The notes beneath the pieces were generated by a model. It was not told the origin of the DNA and ran no database searches. It worked only from the letters and a program-made list of their open reading frames with translations. The position numbers were made by a program, and so were the translations under genes. A DNA stretch of 34,366 nt from the NCBI GenBank assembly GCA_947476185.1, contig CANJPX010000035.1:1-34366 (forward strand), written 5' to 3'. Positions 24,586 through 34,366 of this stretch are shown piece after piece. Origin of the DNA: Bacteroidota bacterium (lineage in GTDB: Bacteria; Bacteroidota; Bacteroidia; 2-12-FULL-35-15). Within the stretch, counting starts at the first letter, position 1, and every line of letters starts with the position of its first letter.

Positions 24586-25770
24586 TTATTTCATGGCAAT
24601 TATTTTTTTCAGGAGCGCCTCCGTCTCTTTAGAATCTTCTCCGGTTTTTTTTGCCAGATCAATAGCCTTTTGTGCTGTAGCTTTTGCTTCTTCTTTTTTT
24701 CCTGTTTTATAGAGAACAGCTGCGTAGGTATCATTAATAGCGTAACTATCATCAATTTCAGCAGCTTGTTTGGCCCAGGCTTCTGCTTTGGCAAGTATCG
24801 TTTTATCATCAATATGTTCGTAAAAGCTCCATGCAGCCCTGTTTAATTCATAAACATTTTTCTCGGCATATTTTGGTATATATTCACAAGCAGCTTTTGC
24901 ATAATTTGCCCAATCCTGCTCACGTTCATAAAGATTCATGTCGGCATATTGTAGGGTTTTTTCACCATCTTTTGTTTCCAATTTACGAAACCTTGCTTTT
25001 GTCGCTTCGTATTCTTTTTTGTCCTTATTCTTCGAAGTAAAATAGAGTGAGCCGGAATACACCTGGTTGATCTTATAGTCGACAGAGTCGTTTGTATAGA
25101 GTTTTGAAAAGGATGACTTGTTGGCTTCAAAATATCTGAACCATTTCAAAGAATCATAATTTACATAATTATAAAAAAGTTTCCAATTGTTAGCGGAGAC
25201 AAGATCTGATTCTTTTTGTGCTGAAAAATATTTTTCAAGCTCCGGGTTAAACGACTGGCAAGCATTTTCGAGCATCGAAAAATAGGTGGCAGCAGCAGCC
25301 GAGCTTACGTTACCATTATTAAAATTTGCAGCATATGTTGCTAGTTGTGTATTTGGAGATAAAGCGTTTCCCCCAATCGAAATAAAATTTTTCACTGATG
25401 TGGAACCGCATGTGCGATGCAATTGAACTCCATCTGAATTTAAAAATAACATGGTCGGATAGGCCCTTATCTGATATTTTTTAGCAAGTTCGATTCCTTC
25501 TCCTTTCTCCATATCAATTTTTGTGTTGATAAAATTTTTGTTATAAAAATCGGCAACAGTATCATTTGTGAAAACATTTTTCGCCATCCATTTACAGGGT
25601 CCGCACCATGCTGTATAACAATCGATGTAGATCATTTTATTTTCTTTTTTGGCTTTTGCAAGAATGTCCTTGAAAGCACTGTGATCAAATTCGATACTTC
25701 TGTTTTGGGCTGTTATTGCAGTCGAAACGAAAGCTAGTAATACGACTAAAATTGAAAATCGTTTTTGCAT
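24586..25770 (-). CDS. Exported thioredoxin-domain protein with C-terminal TPR-like region
   Basis: A 394-residue protein with a signal peptide (MQKRFSILVVLLAFVSTAITAQ). It has a thioredoxin-like domain (about 25-130) whose active site AWCGPCK lies at residues 54-60, followed by YPTMLFLNSDG with the conserved cis-proline region. The remaining ~250 residues are helical, ending in TPR-like units (KAEAWAKQAAEIDDSYAINDTYAAVLYKTGKKEEAKATAQKA...). It should reduce or exchange disulfides in periplasmic proteins, with the TPR region binding a partner. The CGPC motif favours a reductase. It is followed downstream by the propeller operon and preceded 23 bases upstream by the acyltransferase gene, so co-transcription with the latter is likely. 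Confidence 0.88.
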   Translation of the reverse strand: MQKRFSILVVLLAFVSTAITAQNRSIEFDHSAFKDILAKAKKENKMIYIDCYTAWCGPCKWMAKNVFTNDTVADFYNKNFINTKIDMEKGEGIELAKKYQIRAYPTMLFLNSDGVQLHRTCGSTSVKNFISIGGNALSPNTQLATYAANFNNGNVSSAAAATYFSMLENACQSFNPELEKYFSAQKESDLVSANNWKLFYNYVNYDSLKWFRYFEANKSSFSKLYTNDSVDYKINQVYSGSLYFTSKNKDKKEYEATKARFRKLETKDGEKTLQYADMNLYEREQDWANYAKAACEYIPKYAEKNVYELNRAAWSFYEHIDDKTILAKAEAWAKQAAEIDDSYAINDTYAAVLYKTGKKEEAKATAQKAIDLAKKTGEDSKETEALLKKIIAMK

Positions 25771-25793
25771 ATTTTTTATTTTTATTAAAGATA

Positions 25794-26363
25794 CTATTTA
25801 CTTAATTCTAAATCCAAGGAAAAGTTTTGATGGTTCCGTCCGTGAATATTTTTATAAAAATCCATGATCTGTTTCATGTCGGCTTTAAAATCACCGCTCG
25901 GATATATTATTTTATCCACACCACAACTTTTAGTTTTATAGTTAATGAATGCCAGTGCAATCGGGACATTTGCTTTAAGCGCCACATAGTAAAATCCGGT
26001 TTTCCATTTTTCTACTCGTGACCTGGTTCCTTCCGGAGTGATTACCATACGCAATTCATCGTGCTCCTTGAATAAGTCGGCGATCGCATCGACTGAACTT
26101 TTTTTCTCATTATTTACTGTGTTTTTATTTCTGTCGATTGGGAGTGCGCCTAATGAAAGCATCAGGCGTTTCATTGGAAAACGGATCCATTCCTTTTTGA
26201 TTACAAATCGTTGATTTAATTTCATTACCCCAACGGCACCCATTCCAAAAATAAAGTCCCAATTGCTCGTATGAGGAGCAACAACGATCACACATTTTTT
26301 AATATCATTGGAAAGAAAGTGGGTGACTTTCCACCCAAGCAGTTTGAAGAATAATTTAAACAT
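25794..26363 (-). CDS. Lysophospholipid/1-acylglycerol-3-phosphate acyltransferase-like protein
   Basis: A 189-residue PlsC-family acyltransferase, shorter than the typical ~240. The catalytic motif H-x4-D appears as APHTSNWDF (H32 and D37 region), and the substrate-binding block as VITPEGTRSRVEKWKTGFYYVA. A following NVPIALAFI matches the third family block. It transfers an acyl chain to a lysophospholipid or a related alcohol at the inner membrane face. No long membrane segment is obvious, only a hydrophobic N-terminus. ATG 26363 is used. It is the first gene of a pair with the thioredoxin-TPR gene. Confidence 0.85.
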   Translation of the reverse strand: MFKLFFKLLGWKVTHFLSNDIKKCVIVVAPHTSNWDFIFGMGAVGVMKLNQRFVIKKEWIRFPMKRLMLSLGALPIDRNKNTVNNEKKSSVDAIADLFKEHDELRMVITPEGTRSRVEKWKTGFYYVALKANVPIALAFINYKTKSCGVDKIIYPSGDFKADMKQIMDFYKNIHGRNHQNFSLDLELSK

Positions 26364-26613
26364 AAACCATTTTTAGTGTTACGAATATAAAAGAAATAGT
26401 TTGATTTTATAACAAATTGCCGTCCAGTTTTTAAAGATGGTATCAATAAACAAACCTTTTGTGATGCAGCAGCAGGATATCTTTTACCGATTATTTTTTC
26501 ATTTGTTCCAAGATGGATGCATTTTGTTTCCTGATAAGGCTTATTATAGCCTATTCCAAAGCTTATAAATCGAAATTATTAGCGTATCTTCGTAAAAACA
26601 AAAACAAATAAAT

Positions 26614-27837
26614 TTGAAGTTCAGCGATTTTAATTTTGAAGCCAACTTACAAGAAGGGCTCGATTCAATGGGGTTTGAGACACCTACACCAATTCAGGAA
26701 CAAGCAATACCAATTATTCAAAGTGGCAAAGACCTGATTGGTTGTGCACAAACCGGTACAGGAAAAACAGCAGCATTTGTTCTTCCGATTCTGGATAAGC
26801 TTTCCAAAAATCCTACAGACAAAACAAATACCTTGGTCATTGTACCTACAAGAGAGCTTGCATTACAGATCGATCAAGCATTGCAGGGTTTTTCTTACTT
26901 TACTTCTGTAAGCTCATTAGCAATATATGGAGGAAGTGATGGAAGCGTTTTTGAACGCGAAAAACGTGCATTAACCGAAGGTGCAAATGTGATCATTGCC
27001 ACACCCGGCAGATTGATGGCGCATTTGAATATGGGCTATGTGAAATTAGATAGTTTACAACATTTGATTTTGGATGAAGCCGATAGAATGTTGGATATGG
27101 GATTTGTAGATGATATCATGAAGATAACTACCTATTTACCAAAAGTGCGTCAAACATTGATGTTTTCGGCAACCATGCCACCTAAAATAAGAACGCTTGC
27201 GACCAAACTTCTTCATAATCCTGAACAGATTAGCATTTCTATTTCTAAGCCAGCTGCAGGTGTTGTCCAAGGAGCATATCTTGTTTACGATACCCAAAAG
27301 AACAATTTGATCAAATCTCTGCTTGCCGGAAAGGACCTAAGTAGTGTGATTATTTTTGTTTCTACAAAAATAAAAGTAAAAGAGCTCGAACGCGATTTGA
27401 TAAAAGCTGGTTTAAAGGCTAAAGCGATTCATTCGGATCTTGAACAACCGGAACGTGAAGAAGTATTGAGGAATTTCAGAAGTAAACAATTACAAATATT
27501 GGTAGCAACAGATATTCTTTCCCGAGGGATTGATATCGAAGACATCGGATTAGTAATAAACTATGATGTTCCCGGAGATGCGGAAGATTATATCCATCGG
27601 ATTGGCAGAACGGCCAGAGCTGCATCAACAGGAGTAGCCTTGACCTTTATTAATGAATACGATCAGCAAAAATTTTTGCAGATAGAAACATTGATTGGAG
27701 CAGAAGTTAATAAAATACTCTTGCCAGAAGGATTTGCTGCGGGGCCTGTTTATGCCCCAGAAGTAAGAATTAAGAAACCTTTTTCCGGAAAGAAAAAACC
27801 GCATTTTTCTAAAGACAGAAAGCCTGCCAGAAAATAA
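26614..27837 (+). CDS. DEAD-box ATP-dependent RNA helicase
   Basis: A 407-residue RhlE-like helicase that unwinds structured RNA in ATP-driven cycles. Motifs in order: the Q motif GFETPTPIQEQAIP (20-33), Walker A AQTGTGKT (45-52), PTRELALQ, TPGRL, DEAD near 154-157, SAT in MFSATMPP, then in the second RecA lobe VATDILSRGIDIE and HRIGRTAR. The C-terminal tail is short and basic (KKPFSGKKKPHFSKDRKPARK), likely RNA binding. The start is TTG at 26614, giving MKFSDFNFEANL, which matches the usual family beginning; no ATG is available nearby. A promoter-like TATCTTCG lies at about 26585-26592. Bacteria carry several paralogues, so a gene symbol is not assigned. Confidence 0.95.
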   Translation: MKFSDFNFEANLQEGLDSMGFETPTPIQEQAIPIIQSGKDLIGCAQTGTGKTAAFVLPILDKLSKNPTDKTNTLVIVPTRELALQIDQALQGFSYFTSVSSLAIYGGSDGSVFEREKRALTEGANVIIATPGRLMAHLNMGYVKLDSLQHLILDEADRMLDMGFVDDIMKITTYLPKVRQTLMFSATMPPKIRTLATKLLHNPEQISISISKPAAGVVQGAYLVYDTQKNNLIKSLLAGKDLSSVIIFVSTKIKVKELERDLIKAGLKAKAIHSDLEQPEREEVLRNFRSKQLQILVATDILSRGIDIEDIGLVINYDVPGDAEDYIHRIGRTARAASTGVALTFINEYDQQKFLQIETLIGAEVNKILLPEGFAAGPVYAPEVRIKKPFSGKKKPHFSKDRKPARK

Positions 27838-27945
27838 ACCACTTTTTTATATTTCGAGGGAATACTAATTATATTTATCGATTTATTTGAAACGGAAGGA
27901 TACTTTTTGTTTATTTGATAAATATTAACCTCTAAAACAAAGACA

Positions 27946-28737
27946 ATGAAAAAAATTTACATTTTATCCATCTTGCTTTTTTTAAGTATTTCATATACAA
28001 AAGCACAAACAACACTAACTACTGCAGTTGATTTTACTGTTACCGACACGCATGGCGCTACTCACAACCTATTCACTATTTTAAATTCAGGAAAATATGT
28101 ATGTATTGATTTTTTCTTTACAGCATGTGTTCCTTGTCAAGGAGCTAGCCCACATTTCAAATCTACTTTCACCAACTTCGGTTGTAATACCCAAGATGTA
28201 TATTTTATTTCCATAGACAATGGAGATAACAATGCAGCAGTGGATGCATACGAAACTGCTTATTTAGGTGGCAGCTCTGGTTTTCCTGCCGTGAGTGGTA
28301 CTGATGGTGGTGGAAATGCAGTGGTAAGTGCATATGGTATTTCTGCTTTCCCAACATTTATCTTGATTGCACCAAGTAAAGCAATCATTGAACAGGACAT
28401 GTGGCCAATAAGCAGTCCTGCAAGTTTTGATACTTTTTTCGCTGCCCATTCATTAACACATAAAGCTTGTTCGACTGGAATCACTGAAGAAACATTAGCA
28501 AACAGCATTTCAGTTTTTCCAAATCCTGCAGTTGATAATTTAATTATTGAAACATCAAACAATGAAAAAGTAAGTGCTGTTAAAGTGTATGATGTATTAG
28601 GAAAATTGTTGATCGACAAAACAGTGAGTGGTACTGAACGGTTGGAATTAAATGTTGCTGACCTTGAAAAAGGAATTTATTTTATGGAGATAACAACTGC
28701 GACAGGGAAAGCGATCAAGAAATTTAATAAGGCATAA
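27946..28737 (+). CDS. Secreted redoxin/thioredoxin-like protein with T9SS sorting domain
   Basis: A 263-residue protein with a signal peptide (MKKIYILSILLFLSISYTKA), a thioredoxin-fold domain of the redoxin/AhpC-TSA type (about 25-170) and a Por/T9SS sorting domain (about 185-263: NSISVFPNPAVDNLIIET... LEKGIYFMEI). The active-site pair is C61-V-P-C64 in FFFTACVPCQGASPHF, so the Trp of classical WCxxC is replaced by Ala. A later YGISAFPTFILI gives the cis-proline. The protein should be moved outside the cell by T9SS and could act as a surface disulfide reductase or oxidase, though its partner is unknown. It is followed by a strong terminator. Confidence 0.9.
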   Translation: MKKIYILSILLFLSISYTKAQTTLTTAVDFTVTDTHGATHNLFTILNSGKYVCIDFFFTACVPCQGASPHFKSTFTNFGCNTQDVYFISIDNGDNNAAVDAYETAYLGGSSGFPAVSGTDGGGNAVVSAYGISAFPTFILIAPSKAIIEQDMWPISSPASFDTFFAAHSLTHKACSTGITEETLANSISVFPNPAVDNLIIETSNNEKVSAVKVYDVLGKLLIDKTVSGTERLELNVADLEKGIYFMEITTATGKAIKKFNKA

Positions 28738-28760
28738 TTGGTTTTTAGTTTTCATAAAAA

Positions 28761-28783
28761 ATCCCGATAAATTTTATCGGGAT
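28761..28783. terminator. Bidirectional terminator between the redoxin and ABC-F genes
   Basis: ATCCCGATAAA (28761-28771) pairs with TTTATCGGGAT (about 28773-28782) around a minimal loop; A runs lie left and T runs right. It can end the redoxin transcript (stop at 28737) and the convergent ABC-F transcript (stop at 28809). Confidence 0.85.
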
Positions 28784-28808
28784 TTTTTTTATTTTAAGTC
28801 AGCAGTAA

Positions 28809-30491
<1,683 letters not shown>

Positions 30492-30546
30492 TTATTGATT
30501 ATGTCCCGATTTTTCGTTTATTTAGTACTGTTTTAAGCCCTGATTC

Positions 30547-33500
30547 GTGAATTGGAAATTAATTAAAATATCTCTTCTCTCTTTTTTCCTGCTTTGTATT
30601 TGCTTTTACACAAAGGCACAGCAACTAGATATTAAAAATTTTTCTATTGAAGACGGTTTGCCTCAATCTCAGATTCTCGACATTTGCCAGGATCACACCG
30701 GAATTGTTTGGGTTGCCACCAATGGCGGAGGTGTAAGCCGGTTTGACGGAAAAGTATTCCATAACCTTGGAACAAAAGAAGGCTTGAACAATAATCGCGT
30801 TTACGCTGTTTTCGAGGATTCCAAGCAAAATATGTGGATTGGAACGACCAAAGGTCTCAACAGATATTCCAATAATAAATTAATAAAAATTCAAGATTCT
30901 GTTCTCGGACAGTTGACCATTTATCGCATCCATGAGCACGCTACAGGCGAATTATGGTTAGGTACCTCTGATGGAATAATGATCTATGATGGTAAAAAAG
31001 TTACTCCATTTATCCGTAACGATTCGATCGGGCATTATCAGGTTTGGTCCATCAAGCAAGATAAATTGGGCAATACTTGGATAGGAACAGTGCCAAATGG
31101 CGTGTTTTGTTTTGATGGGAAAAAAATAACTCATTTTGGATTGAAAGATGGGATCATCGATCTGAAAAACAGAGATATCTTAATTAATGATGATAAAGTT
31201 TGGATAACAACCTACCGCGGAATAAATGTATACGACCTTTCTAAGACATATACCGGAAGACAAAAATTCGATACTTTAAAAGTTAATGGAAAGCCATTTT
31301 TAGAAGGCTCCTATCGTTTATATAAAGATGCAAGTGGTGCCGTATGGGCAGGAACTTCATCCGGAGTGAGTCAAATAACCTATGGCAATGCAAAAAGTAT
31401 TTCTAAATCAAACGGTTTACCCAATGGAATGGTATGTGGAATTACTCAGGACCGTGAAGGAAATATGTGGTTCGGTTCTTTTGGAGGCGGATTGAGTAAA
31501 TACAGAAACGATCTGTTCGTTAACATAAACGAGCAACATGGTTTGGCGAACAATACTGTTATGTCGTTTTTTAAAGACAGCAAAGATAATATGTGGATAG
31601 GCACCTGGAGTGGCGGAGTTTCGAAATTAGATTATGATGCCTGGAAAAACAGAGATACAATCATCATTCAAAATTATACACAACAAAAAGACGGTTTGCC
31701 TTTCAATAACATTTGGGCAATTTGTGAAGATAAGATTGGTAATATTTGGTTTGGTACTTCTGCACAAGGAGTTAGTGTGTATGATGGAAAAATATTTAAA
31801 AACTATCATTTGAAAGAAGGGCTGCATGGCGTTCATATTGCTGCAGTGCTGGTGGATAAAAAAGGAAACGTCTGGATCGCTCATGAAAATGGCTTGGACA
31901 AATATGATGGAAAAACATTTAACTTTTATGGAAATGAACAGGGTATCTTTTCAGAAGGGGTAAATGCTATTTTTGAAGATAACTTGGGAAACATTTGGTT
32001 TGGATCAACGAATAAAATTGTGAAATATGACGGAAAGTCCTTTTCAAGTTTAACACGTCAGGAAGGGTTTCCAAAGATCAGAAATATTGCCAGAGACAAT
32101 TATGGTTATATGTGGTTTAGCACCGATGCAGGAGTACTTGTTTACAATGGCAGGGTGTTCAAAAATATTACAGAGAACGATGGATTAAGTTCCAATATGG
32201 TATATTTTGTTCATCCGGATAATGATGGTTATTTGTGGCTGGGTACAAACAATGGAATTGACCGTTTGGATCTGAGTCAGTTTGTAAATCAAAAAGAAAT
32301 TGTATTAAAACATTACGGAAAAGAAGACGGTTTTATTGGATTGGAGTGTAATCAAAATGCCTTTTACAAGGATTATGATGGAAAATTATGGATCGGCACG
32401 ATCGGTGGTGTCACGATCTATGATTCGAAACATGAAAAAAGTAATCCTGTTGAGCCGCAAACGCATATCAACGGCATCCGGTTGTTTTTGGAACAAGCTG
32501 ATTTTAGTAAATACTCCGATAGCGTTCAGGATGGTTTGCCGCTTGATCTAAAACTTCCTTACGATAAAAATCACATTACATTTGATTTTATTGGAATTTC
32601 TCTAACCAACCCCTACAAAGTAAAATACCAATTTATGTTGCAGGGCTTTGATCTCAATTGGTTGCCCATCGGAAAAGAAATAAGTGCCACCTATTCAAAT
32701 TTGCCTCCCGGAAAATATACTTTTTTGTTGAAAGCGTGTAACAACGATGGGCTGTGGAATAGAACTCCCGTTTCCTACTCGTTTGAAATTATTCCTCCTT
32801 TTTGGAAACGTACCTGGTTCTTTATTTTTGCAATAATAGCTGGTTTGGGAATCATTTTAATTATCATAAAAGTGCGAATAAGTGCGCTCAGACGTTCTCG
32901 GAAAATATTGGAGGATCAGGTTGCCGTAAGGACATTTGAACTTCTTGAAGAAAAAGAAAAATTGGAGATCGCTTATTCCGAGATCGATGGAAAGAACAAA
33001 GACATCATGGATAGTATTCATTATGCAAAGCGAATTCAAAATGCGATCTTACCATCGGATAGTGCAATAAAACATGCATTAAACGAATCATTTATTTTAT
33101 ATCAACCGAAAGATATTGTGAGCGGTGATTTTTATTGGTTGGAAAAGTGGGGCAATGAAACATTAGTGGCTGCTGTGGATTGCACCGGACATGGTGTTCC
33201 CGGTGCGTTCATGAGTATTGTCGGACATAATATTTTGACGCAAACTGTTAATGTTCTTGGCTTAACACGACCTTCATTAATATTAAATGAAACAAATAAC
33301 CAACTATCAAAAAAATTAAATCAAGATCCTGAATTAGCAACCGTCCGTGATGGAATGGACATCGCCTTGATCTCCATAAATTATACAAAGCTGAAGATAG
33401 AATTTGCCGGTGCAAATAATCCTTTATGGATCATCCGGGATAATGAAGTTATCAAAATACAAGGTGATAAATTTCCTATAGGAGCATTTGTTGGAGAGGA

Positions 33501-33756
33501 GTTGCAGCAATTTACCAACCACGAATGGGAATTACAAAAGAACGATTGTGTGTATATTTTTACCGATGGTTTTGCGGATCAGTTTGGTGGACAGAAAGGA
33601 AAGAAATTCAAATACAAACAATTGGAAGAACTTTTATTGGATCATCATCGAAAACCACTGGATGAACAAAAAGAAATTTACTTAAAAACCATCAACGACT
33701 GGATAGGAGAGCTGGAACAGATCGATGACATTCTTATAATTGGTTTAAGAATTTAA
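30547..33756 (+). CDS. Two-component-regulator propeller / Y_Y_Y / SpoIIE phosphatase receptor (second copy)
   Basis: A 1069-residue paralogue of the receptor at 20322-23474. After a signal peptide (MNWKLIKISLLSFFLLCICFYTKAQ) come 14 W-(I/F/L)-G-T blades, for example GIVWVATNGGG, GELWLGTSDG, GNIWFGTSAQ and GKLWIGTIGG; again the count suits two seven-bladed propellers. Then a Y_Y_Y domain (YQFMLQGFDLNW...YSNLPPGKYTFLLKA), a membrane segment at about 754-776, a coiled coil, DSIHYAKRIQNAILP near 821 and a SpoIIE/PP2C domain (about 855-1069) with SGDFYW, DCTGHGVPGAF and IFTDGFADQFGG. The start is GTG at 30547. Blade loops differ strongly from the first copy, so the two probably sense different ligands while sharing output chemistry. 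Confidence 0.9.
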   Translation: MNWKLIKISLLSFFLLCICFYTKAQQLDIKNFSIEDGLPQSQILDICQDHTGIVWVATNGGGVSRFDGKVFHNLGTKEGLNNNRVYAVFEDSKQNMWIGTTKGLNRYSNNKLIKIQDSVLGQLTIYRIHEHATGELWLGTSDGIMIYDGKKVTPFIRNDSIGHYQVWSIKQDKLGNTWIGTVPNGVFCFDGKKITHFGLKDGIIDLKNRDILINDDKVWITTYRGINVYDLSKTYTGRQKFDTLKVNGKPFLEGSYRLYKDASGAVWAGTSSGVSQITYGNAKSISKSNGLPNGMVCGITQDREGNMWFGSFGGGLSKYRNDLFVNINEQHGLANNTVMSFFKDSKDNMWIGTWSGGVSKLDYDAWKNRDTIIIQNYTQQKDGLPFNNIWAICEDKIGNIWFGTSAQGVSVYDGKIFKNYHLKEGLHGVHIAAVLVDKKGNVWIAHENGLDKYDGKTFNFYGNEQGIFSEGVNAIFEDNLGNIWFGSTNKIVKYDGKSFSSLTRQEGFPKIRNIARDNYGYMWFSTDAGVLVYNGRVFKNITENDGLSSNMVYFVHPDNDGYLWLGTNNGIDRLDLSQFVNQKEIVLKHYGKEDGFIGLECNQNAFYKDYDGKLWIGTIGGVTIYDSKHEKSNPVEPQTHINGIRLFLEQADFSKYSDSVQDGLPLDLKLPYDKNHITFDFIGISLTNPYKVKYQFMLQGFDLNWLPIGKEISATYSNLPPGKYTFLLKACNNDGLWNRTPVSYSFEIIPPFWKRTWFFIFAIIAGLGIILIIIKVRISALRRSRKILEDQVAVRTFELLEEKEKLEIAYSEIDGKNKDIMDSIHYAKRIQNAILPSDSAIKHALNESFILYQPKDIVSGDFYWLEKWGNETLVAAVDCTGHGVPGAFMSIVGHNILTQTVNVLGLTRPSLILNETNNQLSKKLNQDPELATVRDGMDIALISINYTKLKIEFAGANNPLWIIRDNEVIKIQGDKFPIGAFVGEELQQFTNHEWELQKNDCVYIFTDGFADQFGGQKGKKFKYKQLEELLLDHHRKPLDEQKEIYLKTINDWIGELEQIDDILIIGLRI

Positions 33757-33760
33757 GAGG

Positions 33761-33779
33761 TGGAGAATTATTTTCTCCA
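33761..33779 (+). terminator. Weak terminator after the second propeller receptor
   Basis: TGGAGAA (33761-33767) pairs with TTCTCCA (33773-33779) around TTATT and is followed by a T-rich stretch. It begins 5 bases after the receptor stop codon, so it is a plausible terminator. Confidence 0.45.
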
Positions 33780-33816
33780 TTCTTCTAGAAAAAATTAATT
33801 TTTGTTTTATTATTTT

Positions 33817-34365
33817 ATGAAAAATAACAGAAGACAATTTATCGTAACTACAGCATTGGCTTCCCTTTCCATTCCTCTTTTTGGAATGAAAGAAAAATCA
33901 CTACAGGATGAAAAACTTTATCCATCGGTTTTAAAACCAGCTGCCTTAAAGCGTGGTGATACAATCGCCATTAGCTCTCCGGCAGGTGCAGTATGGGAGG
34001 AAGAGCATGTTGATAAATTTGTTTCCATCCTTCAGAATCTTGGATTCAAGGTAAAAAGAGGACAAACATTAAAAGAAAAATTCGGCTATTTTGCCGGAAC
34101 AGATGAATTGCGTGCAAAGGAGATCAACGATTTTTTTTCAGATAAAGAAGTGAAAGCGATCTTTTGCATGAAAGGCGGCTGGGGCTGTGCCAGGATCTTA
34201 GATAAATTGGATTATACCTCCATCCAAAATAATCCTAAAGTGATCATGGGCTTTAGTGATATCACTTCCTTGTTGATCGCTATAAATTCAAAAACAGGAT
34301 TGGTAACATTTCATGGCCCTGTTGGAAATAGCGGCTGGAACGACTTTACAGTCGATTATTTTTAA
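33817..34365 (+). pseudogene. S66 LD-carboxypeptidase gene, cut off or frameshifted at the window end
   Basis: The N-terminal ~182 residues of an S66-family (LdcA-like) LD-carboxypeptidase, which trims tetrapeptide side chains of peptidoglycan. The start at ATG 33817 gives NNRRQFIVTTALASLS, a twin-arginine-type export signal. The nucleophile region MGFSDITSL (S147) and the preceding MKGGWGCARILDKLDY are intact, but the later Glu and His of the triad, from the second half of the ~300-residue enzyme, are not reached. The frame ends at TAA 34363-34365 after VDYF. A run of five T residues at 34358-34364 precedes it; with one T fewer it would continue YFK, as I recall from relatives. Either a frameshift, a sequencing error or a true truncation applies, and the window ends one base later. 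Confidence 0.75.
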
Positions 34366-34366
34366 A

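Overview
The window reads as a chromosomal segment of an AT-rich member of the Bacteroidota. The evidence is two Por/type IX secretion (T9SS) C-terminal sorting domains, two periplasmic regulator-propeller/Y_Y_Y sensors, promoters of the Bacteroidota form TTTG-N19..21-TAnnTTTG, almost no Shine-Dalgarno sequences, and dispersed REP-like repeats typical of the phylum. I cannot place it below phylum level. There are no insertion sequences, prophage genes, rRNA genes or CRISPR arrays.

Layout. 1-2,740: tRNA-Asn (minus), a PfkB-type kinase (plus), an exported Fe/Mn superoxide dismutase (minus) and a biotin carboxyl carrier-like protein (minus). 2,840-8,025: a lipoprotein M1 aminopeptidase (plus), then the minus-strand group cyclophilin-type isomerase, pheS and a small TPR protein. 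8,100-11,160: a small lipoprotein, an unknown conserved protein, a T9SS cargo protein and a large helical unknown. 11,157-14,982: a tightly coupled minus-strand pair, a DUF4175-like membrane/coiled-coil protein and an RsbW-like ATPase. 15,144-17,240: an M28 peptidase, a Fic AMP-transferase with its own inhibitory motif, a striking array of four palindromes upstream of fic, and a 47-codon small ORF. 17,272-20,236: methionine/sulfur assimilation, with metX divergent from an OsmC protein and a MetZ/MetB-type sulfhydrylase. 20,322-26,363: a propeller-SpoIIE sensor phosphatase with a co-transcribed secreted protein, a thioredoxin-TPR protein and an acyltransferase. 26,614-34,366: a DEAD-box helicase, a T9SS redoxin, an asymmetric ABC-F ATPase, a second propeller-SpoIIE protein and a broken or cut-off S66 LD-carboxypeptidase.

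How the genes fit together. The most coherent theme is signalling by partner switching. Two 14-blade periplasmic propeller receptors end in SpoIIE/PP2C phosphatase domains instead of the histidine kinase of classical hybrid two-component systems, and an RsbW-like kinase/ATPase lies between them in the window. No anti-sigma antagonist (STAS protein) is present here, so the circuit is an inference.

The most unusual non-coding structure is at 16,938-17,067. Four palindromes share an AATTTG core and have centres 35, 35 and 34 bp apart. They lie directly upstream of, and reach into, the predicted promoter of fic. Other accessory signals are a 46-bp REP-like hairpin flanked by an exact 17-bp direct repeat at the start of the OsmC gene, and a roughly 135-bp inverted-repeat element before the sulfhydrylase gene.
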